Below, one piece after another: positions 1-7,638 of a stretch of 35,466 nt of DNA. The DNA is from Actinomycetota bacterium (GTDB taxonomy: Bacteria; Actinomycetota; Acidimicrobiia; IMCC26256; JAENVU01): NCBI GenBank assembly GCA_016870395.1, contig VGBT01000026.1, forward strand, positions 1 through 35,466, given 5' to 3'. The notes under the pieces were generated by a model. That model worked only from the letters and a program-made list of their open reading frames with translations. It did no database searches and was not told the DNA's origin. The translations under genes were made by a program, and so were the position numbers. Position 1 is the first letter of the stretch, and every line of letters starts with the position of its first letter.

Positions 1-1
1 G

Positions 2-139
2 CTCTGCGACGTCGCCGACCGCTCGTACGAGGAGATCGCCGCCACGCTCGGGGTGCCGGTCGGTACGGTGCGGTCCCGTCTCCACCGGGGTCGACGCATG
101 TTGCGGGCGGCACTTGTCGCCAGAGGGGTGGTCGTGTGA
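2..139 (+). CDS. ECF RNA polymerase sigma factor, C-terminal end (5' partial)
   Basis: Only the last 45 codons are in the window. They encode a sigma region 4 helix-turn-helix: [20 protein letters not shown] followed by HRGRRMLR, the part that contacts the -35 element. ECF sigma factors of group SigE/RpoE end this way. The stop overlaps the next start by four bases (GTGA), so sigma and anti-sigma are translationally coupled. The RseB-like gene and htrA that follow suggest an envelope-stress sigma. The subgroup cannot be set from this fragment. Confidence 0.88.
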   Translation, partial: LCDVADRSYEEIAATLGVPVGTVRSRLHRGRRMLRAALVARGVVV

Positions 140-579
140 TCGAGCCGGGCGACGACATGCTCTCGGCGTATGCCGACGGCGAGTGCTCCGATGCCGAGCG
201 CGAGGCTGTGGACGCGCGCCTGGCCGACGACGCGACCTGGCGAACCGAGCTCGCCGAGGTGGAGGAAGCACGCACGCTGCTCCGTGCGCTGCCAATCCGG
301 GAGGCGCCACCGGGTTTCTGGGACACGCTGCTCGATCCGAACGCGGGGCCGAGCGCACCCGTCGCACAGGCGCACCGGCGTGGGGCGCGCGCGTTGCGCT
401 GGGTGACTGGTGGCGCCGCGGCCGCGGTGATCGCCGCGGTCCTCCTCCTCCCACACGACTCGCCCGGCGCGCCGTTGGTCGCGCGCGAGTTCGACCAGCA
501 CCATGCGATCGAGTCCGTTCGCAGCGAGCCGATCGTCGAGCTGGCCACGGTGGGAGCACCCCTGCGAGCCCACCGATGA
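136..579 (+). CDS. Anti-sigma factor, single-pass membrane protein
   Basis: The protein has 147 residues. Residues 1-55 form an acidic helical N-terminal part with the DxxLSAYxDGE pattern common to anti-sigma factors of the zf-HC2/RseA type. A membrane helix follows at about 90-107 and a short exported tail ends the protein. The usual His-x3-Cys-x2-Cys zinc motif is absent; one Cys sits in the GECSDAE segment. The GTG start overlaps the sigma stop, as in typical sigma/anti-sigma pairs. It should hold the upstream sigma at the membrane until released by stress. Family placement rests on context and N-terminal pattern. Confidence 0.8.
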   Translation: MIEPGDDMLSAYADGECSDAEREAVDARLADDATWRTELAEVEEARTLLRALPIREAPPGFWDTLLDPNAGPSAPVAQAHRRGARALRWVTGGAAAAVIAAVLLLPHDSPGAPLVAREFDQHHAIESVRSEPIVELATVGAPLRAHR

Positions 580-619
580 CCAACTGCTCGGGGCGACCGA
601 CCCATCGGCGGCGGCGCGG

Positions 620-1657
620 ATGAGTCGAGACGCGCGTCGGCCGGTACGCGGCGCGATGTTGCTGTTCGTGCTGGGCCTCGGCGCGCTCGTGGCCGGCCTG
701 GGTGCTCCGACGGGCCGGGCCTCGGGCTCAGACGCGGAACAGGCGCGGTCCCTGCTCGAACGCGCGCGTTCTGCCGCCCTGCGCTACGACTTCGACGCCG
801 TCATCGTGATGACCTGGCAGGACGGCGCGAGGTCGAGGACCCGACGCGTCGAGGCCAGCGCCCGAGCCGGCGTGCTCCGTCTCGGTGACGGCGAGGTGCT
901 CGGCGACGCCGACCAGCGGGTGGTCGGCAGCGACGACGGCTGGCACGTGCTCTGGGAGGGGAAGGTCGCGCACGGCGGCGTCGACCCGGCACGCAAGTAC
1001 CTGCTTCGCGTTCGGGAGGACGTCGACTGGGACGGCCGCGCCGCGACCCGTGTGATCGCCGTGCGCCGCGGGCACGGGAATCCGGTCCGCGAGCGCCTCA
1101 CGTTCGACGACGAGACCGGATTGCTCCTGCGGCGGGTGCAGTTCGACGACGACGAGGAGGTCTGGCGCGACATGCAGGTGATGCTCGCGTCGGTTCCCGT
1201 CGCGAGCACGACGCCGCACTCGACCGACCTGCCGGGCCGCGAGCCTCGCGGTCACGCGGTGCTGTCCGTCGCCGACGTCGGCGTCGACGCGCCGCGCCGC
1301 TTGGGCGACGGCTTCGAGCTCACGGGGGCCTATCGGCGCGGCAGCGACGGCATGCAGTGGTACTACAGCGACGGCCTCCACGGGATCTCGGTGTTCGAGC
1401 GCGACGGCGATCTCGCGTGGGACGAGCTCCCCGAAGGCGGCCGCGACGTCGCGATGGCCGGTACAGACGCGCACCTCTATACGAACGCCGCGGGCACCGG
1501 TGTCGTCTGGGCTTCCGACGGCCGGGTCTATACGCTGGTCAGCGAGATCCCATCGCTCGAGGTGGCGGGCGTGATCGCGGATCTCGCGGACGGGGACGAG
1601 CCGGGGATGCTGGAGGAGGTCACGCGGTTCGTAACCGCTCCGTTCAGCTGGAGCTAG
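620..1657 (+). CDS. RseB/MucB-like exported sigma-regulatory protein
   Basis: This 345-residue protein starts with an Arg-rich n-region and a hydrophobic segment (about residues 12-30), so it is exported or anchored. The body alternates short beta strands, with a FDDETGLLLRR segment followed by VQFDDDEEVWRDM, the kind of sequence seen in the LolA-like N-domain of MucB/RseB proteins. RseB proteins bind the anti-sigma outside the membrane and block its proteolysis. ATG 620 was chosen because it directly precedes the signal sequence; the frame is open further upstream, overlapping the anti-sigma gene. It converges on whiB with a 4-bp overlap of the 3' ends. A general outer-surface lipid-binding role is the main alternative. 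Confidence 0.68.
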   Translation: MSRDARRPVRGAMLLFVLGLGALVAGLGAPTGRASGSDAEQARSLLERARSAALRYDFDAVIVMTWQDGARSRTRRVEASARAGVLRLGDGEVLGDADQRVVGSDDGWHVLWEGKVAHGGVDPARKYLLRVREDVDWDGRAATRVIAVRRGHGNPVRERLTFDDETGLLLRRVQFDDDEEVWRDMQVMLASVPVASTTPHSTDLPGREPRGHAVLSVADVGVDAPRRLGDGFELTGAYRRGSDGMQWYYSDGLHGISVFERDGDLAWDELPEGGRDVAMAGTDAHLYTNAAGTGVVWASDGRVYTLVSEIPSLEVAGVIADLADGDEPGMLEEVTRFVTAPFSWS

Positions 1658-1926
1658 CCACTCACCGTGCCGACGCGACGGCTGCGCAAGATGCGGCGTC
1701 GCTCGCGCTCGGAGGCACCGCCCCACACTCCATGCTCGATGCGGTAGCGCAGCGCGTACTCGAGGCAGTCGACCTGCACCGGGCAGGTGGCGCAGACCTT
1801 GCGGGCCTGCTCGACGCCGACGCCGTCGGACGGGAAGAAGAACGACGGGTCCCGGTCACGACACAGGCCGTCGAGCATCCAGGTGTGTTCGGCGTCGTAC
1901 TCTGGGAGCGGGTAGTCGTCCATCAT
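1654..1926 (-). CDS. WhiB-family Fe-S transcriptional regulator
   Basis: The 90-residue protein has the full WhiB signature: Cys22, then Cys45-x2-Cys48-x5-Cys54 to hold a [4Fe-4S] cluster, and the GVWGG turn at 66-70 followed by a basic ERERRRILRSRR tail for DNA. WhiB proteins act with the principal sigma factor and sense redox or nitric oxide. The subgroup (WhiB1, WhiB2 or other) cannot be fixed. Two in-frame ATGs occur at the start; the first was used. A GGAAC-N17-CGTT element ends eight bases before the ATG, so the transcript would be leaderless and probably controlled by an ECF sigma. Confidence 0.95.
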   Translation of the reverse strand: MMDDYPLPEYDAEHTWMLDGLCRDRDPSFFFPSDGVGVEQARKVCATCPVQVDCLEYALRYRIEHGVWGGASERERRRILRSRRVGTVSG

Positions 1927-1934
1927 GGTGATTC

Positions 1935-1960
1935 AACGGTCCAGCCTGCTCGATGGTTCC
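1935..1960 (-). promoter_or_regulatory. Candidate ECF sigma promoter of whiB
   Basis: Read on the minus strand, GGAAC (1960-1956) and CGTT (1938-1935) are separated by 17 bases. This matches SigE-type ECF promoters (-35 GGAAC, -10 CGTT, 16-17 base spacer). The ATG lies eight bases after CGTT, fitting a leaderless start. Confidence 0.6.
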
Positions 1961-1990
1961 TGTGCGGCATGGCTCGTGGGTCACACTTCC

Positions 1991-2009
1991 CTCAGGGCTG
2001 TCTCAGGTG
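1991..2009 (+). promoter_or_regulatory. Direct repeat, possible OmpR/MprA-type operator
   Basis: Two 8-bp subunits, CTCAGGGC (1991-1998) and CTCAGGTG (2002-2009), are repeated in the same orientation with an 11-bp period and a three-base spacer. OmpR-family regulators bind such repeats, and mycobacterial MprA boxes are described as two loosely conserved 8-bp direct repeats. The position just upstream of the htrA -35 fits an activator. No MprA gene is in the window. Confidence 0.35.
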
Positions 2010-2014
2010 CCCGT

Positions 2015-2040
2015 GGAACGCTGGAAGCGGAGGATTCGTT
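2015..2040 (+). promoter_or_regulatory. Candidate ECF sigma promoter before or inside the htrA start
   Basis: GGAAC (2015-2019) and CGTT (2037-2040) are separated by 17 bases, exactly like the divergent whiB element. A start site about seven bases after CGTT would fall just past the ATG at 2043. If this promoter is used, translation probably begins at GTG 2142 instead. Confidence 0.5.
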
Positions 2041-2042
2041 CA

Positions 2043-3476
2043 ATGACGACTGACCTGCCGGAGGAGGCGCAGGTGCCCCAGGTCGACGACATCGTAGGCG
2101 CCGGGCACCGGAGCCGACCATTTCACGAAGCAGAGGGTCCCGTGAGCGACGCTCCCACCGTCATCGAGCCCAAGATCGAGCCCGCCGGCATCGACGCGGC
2201 ATCAGTAGCGGCCACCGATACGGCGCCGGCCGAGCGCCTCGAGGTCGTTCTCGACGGACCGCCGCCCTGGCCCGCGTCGACGCCCGACGGCGGGCGGGGT
2301 GTGCCGCCGGCGCCGAGTGACCGGGCTCCTTCGGGCTCGCGGCCCGGTGCATGGAAGCTGGTGTTCGTGAGCGCGCTGGTCGGCGCGCTGGTGGGTGGGG
2401 CCACGGCGAGTGGGGTGTTCCTCGCCACGAACGACGACGAACCGGGGAGCCGCACGGCACCGGGGAGCGCCACGGTGGTCGGACGTCCGTCCGATGCCGA
2501 CTCGGGCCCGCCGCGCAACACGTCGGTGATCGGCGAGCCGCAGGACATCCGGGGGATCCTTGCCAAGGTCGAGCCGGCCGTGGTCGCGGTCCGTACGGGC
2601 GCGGCGACGAGCGACGCGACAGCGGCCGACGGCGCCGATGGAGGCGCGGGCACGGGGTTTGTGATCTCGTCCGACGGTGTGATCGTGACGAACAACCACG
2701 TCATCGAGGGATCCGGCGGTCAGATCGAGGTCGCGTTCGGCGACGGCACCAGCCTCGACGCCGAGGTGCTCGGCGGGTCCGCCGACAACGACCTCGCGGT
2801 GCTGAAGGTCGACGGGAAGAACCTCCCGGTCGCGCAGCTCGGCAGCTCCGATTCCCTTGCCGTCGGTGACGAGGTCGTCGCGATCGGCAACGCGCTCGCG
2901 CTCGACGGCGGGCTCAGCGTCACTCGCGGGATCATCTCGGCGAAGGGACGCACGGTGCCGGAGGCCGAGACGGGGGCGACGCTCTTCAACGTCTTGCAGA
3001 CCGACGCGGCGATCAACCAAGGCAACTCGGGTGGCCCGTTGGTGAACTCGGCCGGCGAGGTGGTGGGGATCAACACCGCGCTTGCCGGTGGGAGCCAGAA
3101 CGTCGGGTTCGCTATCAGCATCGACTCCGCGAAGCAGGTGATCGACGACCTCCGTCAGGGCAAGGAGGTGCGCATCGCGTTCCTGGGCGTCGAGTCCCGG
3201 GAGGTCACGCCGGCGCTGGCCCGCGAGCTCGATCTCCTCACGAAGCGGGGTGCGCTGATCCGGAGGACCACCGAGGACTCGGGAGCCGAGGCGGCCGGGC
3301 TCGAGGCGAACGACGTGATCGTGGCGATCGACGGGCGGGAGGTCGCCCGTCCTGACGACGTCGCGGCGTCGATCCGGCGCTACCAGCCCGGGGACCAGAT
3401 CGAGGTCACGGTCGAGCGAGCCGGCGAGCAGAAGACCTTCACGGTGAAGCTGGGAGTGCGGCCTGACGACCGGTGA
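2043..3476 (+). CDS. htrA: HtrA/DegP-type serine protease with PDZ domain
   Basis: The 477-residue protein has a Pro-rich cytoplasmic N-terminus, a membrane helix at about 105-127, a trypsin-like domain with His219 (TNNHV), Asp250 (DNDLAVLKV) and Ser329 (GNSGGPLV), and a C-terminal PDZ domain (about 378-470). It should degrade or refold misfolded exported proteins. Placement after the sigma/anti-sigma/RseB-like set recalls mucABD and the mycobacterial sigE-rseA-htrA locus. ATG 2043 has a GGAGGA ribosome site nine bases upstream. GTG 2142, after AGAGGG, is an alternative that fits the ECF promoter better. The catalytic domain is intact, unlike the paralogue at 26240-27433. Confidence 0.95.
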   Translation: MTTDLPEEAQVPQVDDIVGAGHRSRPFHEAEGPVSDAPTVIEPKIEPAGIDAASVAATDTAPAERLEVVLDGPPPWPASTPDGGRGVPPAPSDRAPSGSRPGAWKLVFVSALVGALVGGATASGVFLATNDDEPGSRTAPGSATVVGRPSDADSGPPRNTSVIGEPQDIRGILAKVEPAVVAVRTGAATSDATAADGADGGAGTGFVISSDGVIVTNNHVIEGSGGQIEVAFGDGTSLDAEVLGGSADNDLAVLKVDGKNLPVAQLGSSDSLAVGDEVVAIGNALALDGGLSVTRGIISAKGRTVPEAETGATLFNVLQTDAAINQGNSGGPLVNSAGEVVGINTALAGGSQNVGFAISIDSAKQVIDDLRQGKEVRIAFLGVESREVTPALARELDLLTKRGALIRRTTEDSGAEAAGLEANDVIVAIDGREVARPDDVAASIRRYQPGDQIEVTVERAGEQKTFTVKLGVRPDDR

Positions 3477-3543
3477 GGCCGGGTGAGCGCCGGCTGACGC
3501 GGGGCGCGGCACGCGCCGATGCGGGGCTCGGGGTCGGGCGCAG

Positions 3544-3549
3544 TACGCT
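3544..3549 (+). promoter_or_regulatory. -10-like hexamer TACGCT
   Basis: TACGCT lies 34 bases before the ATG of the 91-residue gene at 3584, leaving room for a short leader containing the GGGGGAG ribosome site. No convincing -35 is visible. Confidence 0.35.
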
Positions 3550-3583
3550 GCGTTCGGCCCTGAACCGTCTTGGGGGAGTGTTG

Positions 3584-3859
3584 ATGGCCGTCCAACCCGA
3601 AGAGCTCGAGCAGCTGCCGCCGGTGGGCCACGTGCGCGTGGTCTACCTCGGTCCTGTGTCTCCCCACTGGGAGGTGCAGGGGGTTTTCGGCGATCGGCAG
3701 CTCATCGACGAGTTCCGTGAGCGGGCGATGGCGCGCCTGCAGCTGCTGCCGCCGCACGACCCACAGTTCCGCCGCAACCGGGAGCGAGTGGTGCGCGACG
3801 CGGAGCGCGAGAACCTCATCCTCGAGTGGGACCTCGGCCACGACGAGGAAGAGGCGTAG
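3584..3859 (+). CDS. Hypothetical protein, 91 residues
   Basis: I do not recognise a family. The ATG at 3584 follows a strong GGGGGAG ribosome site (3572-3578). The protein has no signal or membrane segment. It has a hydrophobic strand-like stretch (VRVVYLGPV), then a charged helical half rich in Arg and Glu (FRERAMARLQ, NRERVVRDAERE), and an acidic C-terminus. It looks like a small soluble alpha/beta protein. It converges on phoU with an eight-base gap. Codon use matches its neighbours, so it is probably a real gene. Confidence 0.7.
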   Translation: MAVQPEELEQLPPVGHVRVVYLGPVSPHWEVQGVFGDRQLIDEFRERAMARLQLLPPHDPQFRRNRERVVRDAERENLILEWDLGHDEEEA

Positions 3860-3867
3860 GCGTCGCC

Positions 3868-4542
3868 CTACTCCTCGGCGCCGGGGTGGGTGCCGGTGAC
3901 CATCCACTGGACGCGCTCGGCGATCGTCACCGCGTGGTCGGCGATCCGCTCGTAGTGCCGGGCCACCAGCGCGACCTGCACGGCCTGGAGGACGGTGCCC
4001 TCGTCCGACGCCCCCCAGGCCAGGATGTGGCGGAACAGGCTCTTGGTGAGCTCGTCCATCGAGTCGTCCATGTCCTGGAGGGCGGCGGCCCAGTTCGGGT
4101 CGGAGTCGGCGAAGGCGTCGATGGCGAGGCGGGTCTGGTTCGAGGCCTGGATGCCCATGCGGTCGATGATCCCGCGCACCTTCGGGTCGAGCTCATGGGG
4201 GTAGATGCGTCTCGTCGTCTTCGCGACGTTCACCATCAGGTCGGCATCGCGTTCGAGCTCGTGGTTGATCCGCATCATGGTGATCACGGCGCGCAGGTCG
4301 GCCGCGACCGGTGACTGCGTAGCGAGCACGAGGAGCAACCGGTCCTCGACGTGGTGGTAGAGCTCGTCGATCTTGTCGTCGCCCTCCACCACCGCCTCGG
4401 CCACGGCGAGGTCGCCGTCGAGGAAGGCCTGGGTGCCGCCGGCGATTGCCTCGGTGCTCAGCGCGGCCAGCCGGATGATGTCGTTGCGGATCTCGCCCAG
4501 CTCGTCCTCGAGTGGGCGACGGGCGGCAGGTACTGCTTCCAT
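3868..4542 (-). CDS. phoU: Phosphate-signalling regulator PhoU
   Basis: This 224-residue all-helical protein has the two PhoU repeats. Each carries the metal-binding motif: INHELERDADLMVN in the first half and ARHYERIADHAVTIAE in the second. PhoU links the Pst transporter to the histidine kinase and silences the Pho response when phosphate is plentiful. The ATG at 4542 has a GAGGAG ribosome site six bases upstream; the frame stays open for another 47 codons without further PhoU similarity. It is divergent from pstS, and 11-bp GTTCAC repeats lie upstream on its own strand. Confidence 0.96.
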   Translation of the reverse strand: MEAVPAARRPLEDELGEIRNDIIRLAALSTEAIAGGTQAFLDGDLAVAEAVVEGDDKIDELYHHVEDRLLLVLATQSPVAADLRAVITMMRINHELERDADLMVNVAKTTRRIYPHELDPKVRGIIDRMGIQASNQTRLAIDAFADSDPNWAAALQDMDDSMDELTKSLFRHILAWGASDEGTVLQAVQVALVARHYERIADHAVTIAERVQWMVTGTHPGAEE

Positions 4543-4610
4543 GGGCTCCTCGGGTGAGGTCGGGTTCCCATCATGTTCGCGCCGCCGGCGGTGCCGGCGT
4601 GGCCCGGCAG

Positions 4611-4638
4611 GTGGCGCACAGGTGAACGAGCAGTGAAC
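4611..4638 (-). promoter_or_regulatory. PHO box-like direct repeats facing phoU
   Basis: On the minus strand GTTCAC occurs at 4638-4633 and 4627-4622, exactly 11 bp apart. A weaker third unit (CGCCAC, 4616-4611) keeps the same phase. The unit matches the GTTCACC repeats bound by actinobacterial PhoP/RegX3. A -10-like CATGAT lies further on at 4576-4571 of that strand. Confidence 0.65.
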
Positions 4639-4691
4639 AGGTTCGGCAGATCCCCGCGCGCCTCTGCCTGGAAGCGCAATCATCGGCCGGC

Positions 4692-4708
4692 GTTCACCTC
4701 TGGTTCAT
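4692..4708 (+). promoter_or_regulatory. PHO box-like direct repeats facing pstS
   Basis: GTTCAC (4692-4697, continuing as GTTCACC) and GTTCAT (4703-4708) are direct repeats with an 11-bp period, 75 bp before the pstS start. This is the arrangement bound by PhoP/RegX3-type regulators, and such a regulator is the last gene of this cluster. Confidence 0.7.
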
Positions 4709-4782
4709 CACGTGGATTCCGACCGTCAAGGCAGCAGCCGTACCGTGACCCGGGTCATCGAGCCCGCTAGGAGGTCACCAGG

Positions 4783-5775
4783 ATGATGTGCACTCGTACG
4801 TTGCGTCGCACGGCAGCGGCAGCCGTGCTGCTGGTGCTCGTCGCAGCGGCATGCAGCGAGGACAAGAGCGTCTCGGGCAACGGGGACGGAGGTGGGTCGA
4901 AGCTCTCGGGCTCGATCAGCGTCGACGGGTCGTCGACGGTCGCTGCGCTCACCTCGGCCGCAGCCGAGCTGTTCCAACAGGACAATCCCGACGTCCAGAT
5001 CACGGTCGGCACGTCGGGCACCGGCGGCGGGTTCAAGAAGTTCTGCGCCGGCGAGACCGACATGGCCGACGCGTCCCGTCCGATCAAGGACGACGACGAG
5101 GGCGAGGCACCCGCCTGCGAGGCGAACGGGATCGAGTACGAGGAGATCGAGGTCGCGAACGACGGCATCGCGCTCGTCACCAACAAGGAGAACACCTGGG
5201 CCGAGTGCCTGACCGTCGAGCAGCTCAACAAGATCTGGGCGCCCGACTCGACCGTCTCCAACTGGAACCAGGTCGACCCGTCGTTCCCCGACCAGAAGCT
5301 CACGCTCTTCGGCGCGGGTACGTCGTCGGGCACTTTCGACTTCTTCACCGACCAAATCAACGGCGAAGAGGGTGCGAGCCGGTCCGACTACAACGCGACC
5401 GAGGACGACAACGTCACGGTGCAGGGCGTCGAGGGTGACAAGGGCGCGCTGGGCTACTTCGGCCTCTCGTACTACGAGAAGAACCAGGACAAGCTCAACG
5501 TGGTCGAGGTCGACGACGGCGAGGGGTGCGTGAAGCCGTCGACCGACACGGTCCAGGACGGCAGCTACGCACCGCTCTCCCGCCCGCTGTTCATCTACCC
5601 GAGCAGCGCGCTCGTGGTCCGCCCCGAGGGCGTCGGCTTCGTGACGTTCTACATCGAGAACTCCGACGAGATCGCCAAGAAGTCCCTGTTCGTGCCGCTG
5701 ACGGCGGAGCAGCGCCAGACCTCGCTCGACGAAGTCCGCGCGCTGGCCGGCGCGGGCACCACGTCCTCGACGTAG
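4783..5775 (+). CDS. pstS: Phosphate-binding lipoprotein PstS
   Basis: The 330-residue protein starts with an Arg-containing signal peptide ending at a lipobox-like AAAC, so Cys24 is the likely lipidated residue. The mature part has PstS phosphate-loop segments: SGSISVDGSSTVAAL near the N-terminus, GTSGTGGGFKKFCAGE, and GAGTSSGTFDFF. It captures phosphate outside the membrane and passes it to PstCA. A strong AGGAGG ribosome site precedes two adjacent ATGs. PHO-box repeats lie upstream, so phosphate limitation should induce it. A perfect stem-loop follows the gene. Confidence 0.96.
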   Translation: MMCTRTLRRTAAAAVLLVLVAAACSEDKSVSGNGDGGGSKLSGSISVDGSSTVAALTSAAAELFQQDNPDVQITVGTSGTGGGFKKFCAGETDMADASRPIKDDDEGEAPACEANGIEYEEIEVANDGIALVTNKENTWAECLTVEQLNKIWAPDSTVSNWNQVDPSFPDQKLTLFGAGTSSGTFDFFTDQINGEEGASRSDYNATEDDNVTVQGVEGDKGALGYFGLSYYEKNQDKLNVVEVDDGEGCVKPSTDTVQDGSYAPLSRPLFIYPSSALVVRPEGVGFVTFYIENSDEIAKKSLFVPLTAEQRQTSLDEVRALAGAGTTSST

Positions 5776-5782
5776 GGCTGCG

Positions 5783-6742
5783 TTGATCACCGGCTCATCG
5801 ACCGCACTGCAGATCCCCGGGTCGCTCACGAGCGACCCGGGGATCCTGCGCGGGCGGCCGCGTCACGGTGAGCGTGTGGTGATCGGGATCCTCTTCCTCT
5901 GCGCGGCGCTTTCGGTGGTGGTCACTATCGGCATCGTCCTGTCGCTGATCCCGCCGACGGTGGAGTTCTTCCAGGAGGTCGACCTCGGCGAGTTCCTCAC
6001 GGGTACCGAGTGGGCCCCGCTGTTCACGCCGCCGAAGTTCGGCGTCCTTCCGATCGTCGCCGGCACGCTGGTCGTCACCGTGTGCGCGATCGCGATTGCA
6101 CTGCCGTTCGGGCTCGGGACCGCGGTGTTCCTCAGCGAGTACGCCCGGCCCCGCATCCGCAAGTGGCTCAAGCCCATGATCGAGGTGCTCGCCGGGATCC
6201 CCACCGTCGTGTACGGGTACTTCGCCCTGAAGTTCGTGAGCCCCTACGTGCAGGACCTGTGGCCGATCGGCGACCCGCCCGGCGTGTTCAACGCGCTCTC
6301 GGCCGGGCTGGTGATGGGCATCATGATCCTCCCAATGGTCGCGTCGCTCTCCGAGGACGCGTTGGCCGCGGTGCCCGCAGGGCTGCGCGAGGGCGCATAC
6401 GCGCTCGGGAGCTCGAAGTTCGAGGTGGCCAGCCGGGTCAGTGTTCCTGCGGCGCTCTCGGGGATCGTCGCGGCGTTCGTGCTTGCCGTGTCCCGCGCGG
6501 TGGGAGAGACGATGATCGTGCTCATCGCCGCGGGGGGCACCCCCAACCTCACCTGGAACCCCGGTGAGGCCATGCAGACGATGACCGCGTTCATCGCCGC
6601 GGCCGGTACGGGCGACCTGTCGCAAGGCAGCACCGGCTACCAGACGATCTTCGCGGTCGGGTCGCTCCTCTTTGTCGTGACGTTTTTCATGAACGTGTTC
6701 AGCAACCGGGTCGTGCGCCGCTTCCGGGAGGTGTACGAGTGA
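5783..6742 (+). CDS. pstC: Phosphate ABC transporter permease PstC
   Basis: The protein has about 319 residues with six predicted membrane helices and the ABC permease loop LPMVASLSEDALAAVPAGLREGAYALG. It forms the phosphate channel with PstA. The start is uncertain: TTG 5783 (seven bases after pstS) keeps the RHGERVV segment that normally precedes the first helix, whereas GTG 5876 would remove it. A 15-bp perfect hairpin lies over codons 10-21 if TTG is used. The 3' end overlaps pstA by four bases (GTGA). Confidence 0.94.
   Translation: MITGSSTALQIPGSLTSDPGILRGRPRHGERVVIGILFLCAALSVVVTIGIVLSLIPPTVEFFQEVDLGEFLTGTEWAPLFTPPKFGVLPIVAGTLVVTVCAIAIALPFGLGTAVFLSEYARPRIRKWLKPMIEVLAGIPTVVYGYFALKFVSPYVQDLWPIGDPPGVFNALSAGLVMGIMILPMVASLSEDALAAVPAGLREGAYALGSSKFEVASRVSVPAALSGIVAAFVLAVSRAVGETMIVLIAAGGTPNLTWNPGEAMQTMTAFIAAAGTGDLSQGSTGYQTIFAVGSLLFVVTFFMNVFSNRVVRRFREVYE
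5812..5845 (+). other. Perfect 15-bp stem-loop at the pstS-pstC junction
   Basis: GATCCCCGGGTCGCT (5812-5826) pairs perfectly with 5831-5845 around a CACG loop. No T-run follows, so a classic intrinsic terminator is unlikely. Such a structure could stabilise the pstS messenger or limit pstC expression, giving excess binding protein over permease. Confidence 0.75.
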
Positions 6743-7638
6743 GCCTGCTCGAGGCTGACGCCGCTGCCGTCACCCCGCTGCCGCGCCAGTCCACCGGCAA
6801 GCGGCTGGCCGACCGCGCGTTCTGGGTGGTGCTCTTCGTGAGCTTCGGCGTCGCGGTCGTCGGACTGGTGGCGCTGCTCTGGTACGTGTTCGACACGGGT
6901 TGGCCGGCCTTCGGTGGCCGCCTCTGGCGCAGGTTCCCGTCGCTCGATCCCGAGATCGCCGGCGCGCGCTCGGCGGTGTTCGGCACGATCTGGGTGCTCG
7001 GCATCACCGCGGCGCTCGCGGTGCCGATCGGCATCGGCGCCGCCGTGTACCTCGAGGAGTTCGCGTCGCACGACCGCTGGTACACGCGCTGGATCGCGCT
7101 CAACATCCAGAACCTCGCCGGGGTGCCGTCGATCGTCTACGGCATCCTCGGGCTCGCGTTCATCGCCCGCGGACCCCTCGGCCTCGGGCCGACCGTGTTG
7201 ACCGGAGGGATGATCCTGGCGCTGCTCGTCCTGCCCATCGTCATCATCGCCTCGCGCGAAGCCATCCGAGCGGTGCCACCCTCGATCCGCGACGGCTCGC
7301 TCGCGTTGGGCGCGACCCGGCTCCAGACGGTGCGGCGCCAGTTGCTCCCGGCCGCCATCCCCGGGATCGCGACCGGCGTGATCCTGGCCCTGTCACGGGC
7401 CATCGGCGAGGCGGCGCCGCTGATCATGATCGGCGCCTTCACCTACGTGCCGTTCAACCCGACCAGACTGGACAGCAAGTTCACGGTCCTGCCGATCCAG
7501 ATCTTCGACTGGATCGGCCGGCCCCAAGAGGGCTTCACCCAGCTGGCGGCCGCCGCGTGCATCCTCCTGCTGATCATCCTGCTCTTCATGAACGCCCTGG
7601 CGATCTGGCTGCGCAACCGGTACCAACAAAGATGGTGA
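6739..7638 (+). CDS. pstA: Phosphate ABC transporter permease PstA
   Basis: The 299-residue protein has six predicted membrane helices, the first at about 30-52. It carries the permease loop with the [20 protein letters not shown] consensus, and [10 protein letters not shown] in the region typical of PstA. It pairs with PstC in the membrane. The GTG start overlaps the pstC stop by four bases and the 3' end overlaps the pstB start, so the three genes are translationally coupled. Confidence 0.95.
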   Translation: MSLLEADAAAVTPLPRQSTGKRLADRAFWVVLFVSFGVAVVGLVALLWYVFDTGWPAFGGRLWRRFPSLDPEIAGARSAVFGTIWVLGITAALAVPIGIGAAVYLEEFASHDRWYTRWIALNIQNLAGVPSIVYGILGLAFIARGPLGLGPTVLTGGMILALLVLPIVIIASREAIRAVPPSIRDGSLALGATRLQTVRRQLLPAAIPGIATGVILALSRAIGEAAPLIMIGAFTYVPFNPTRLDSKFTVLPIQIFDWIGRPQEGFTQLAAAACILLLIILLFMNALAIWLRNRYQQRW

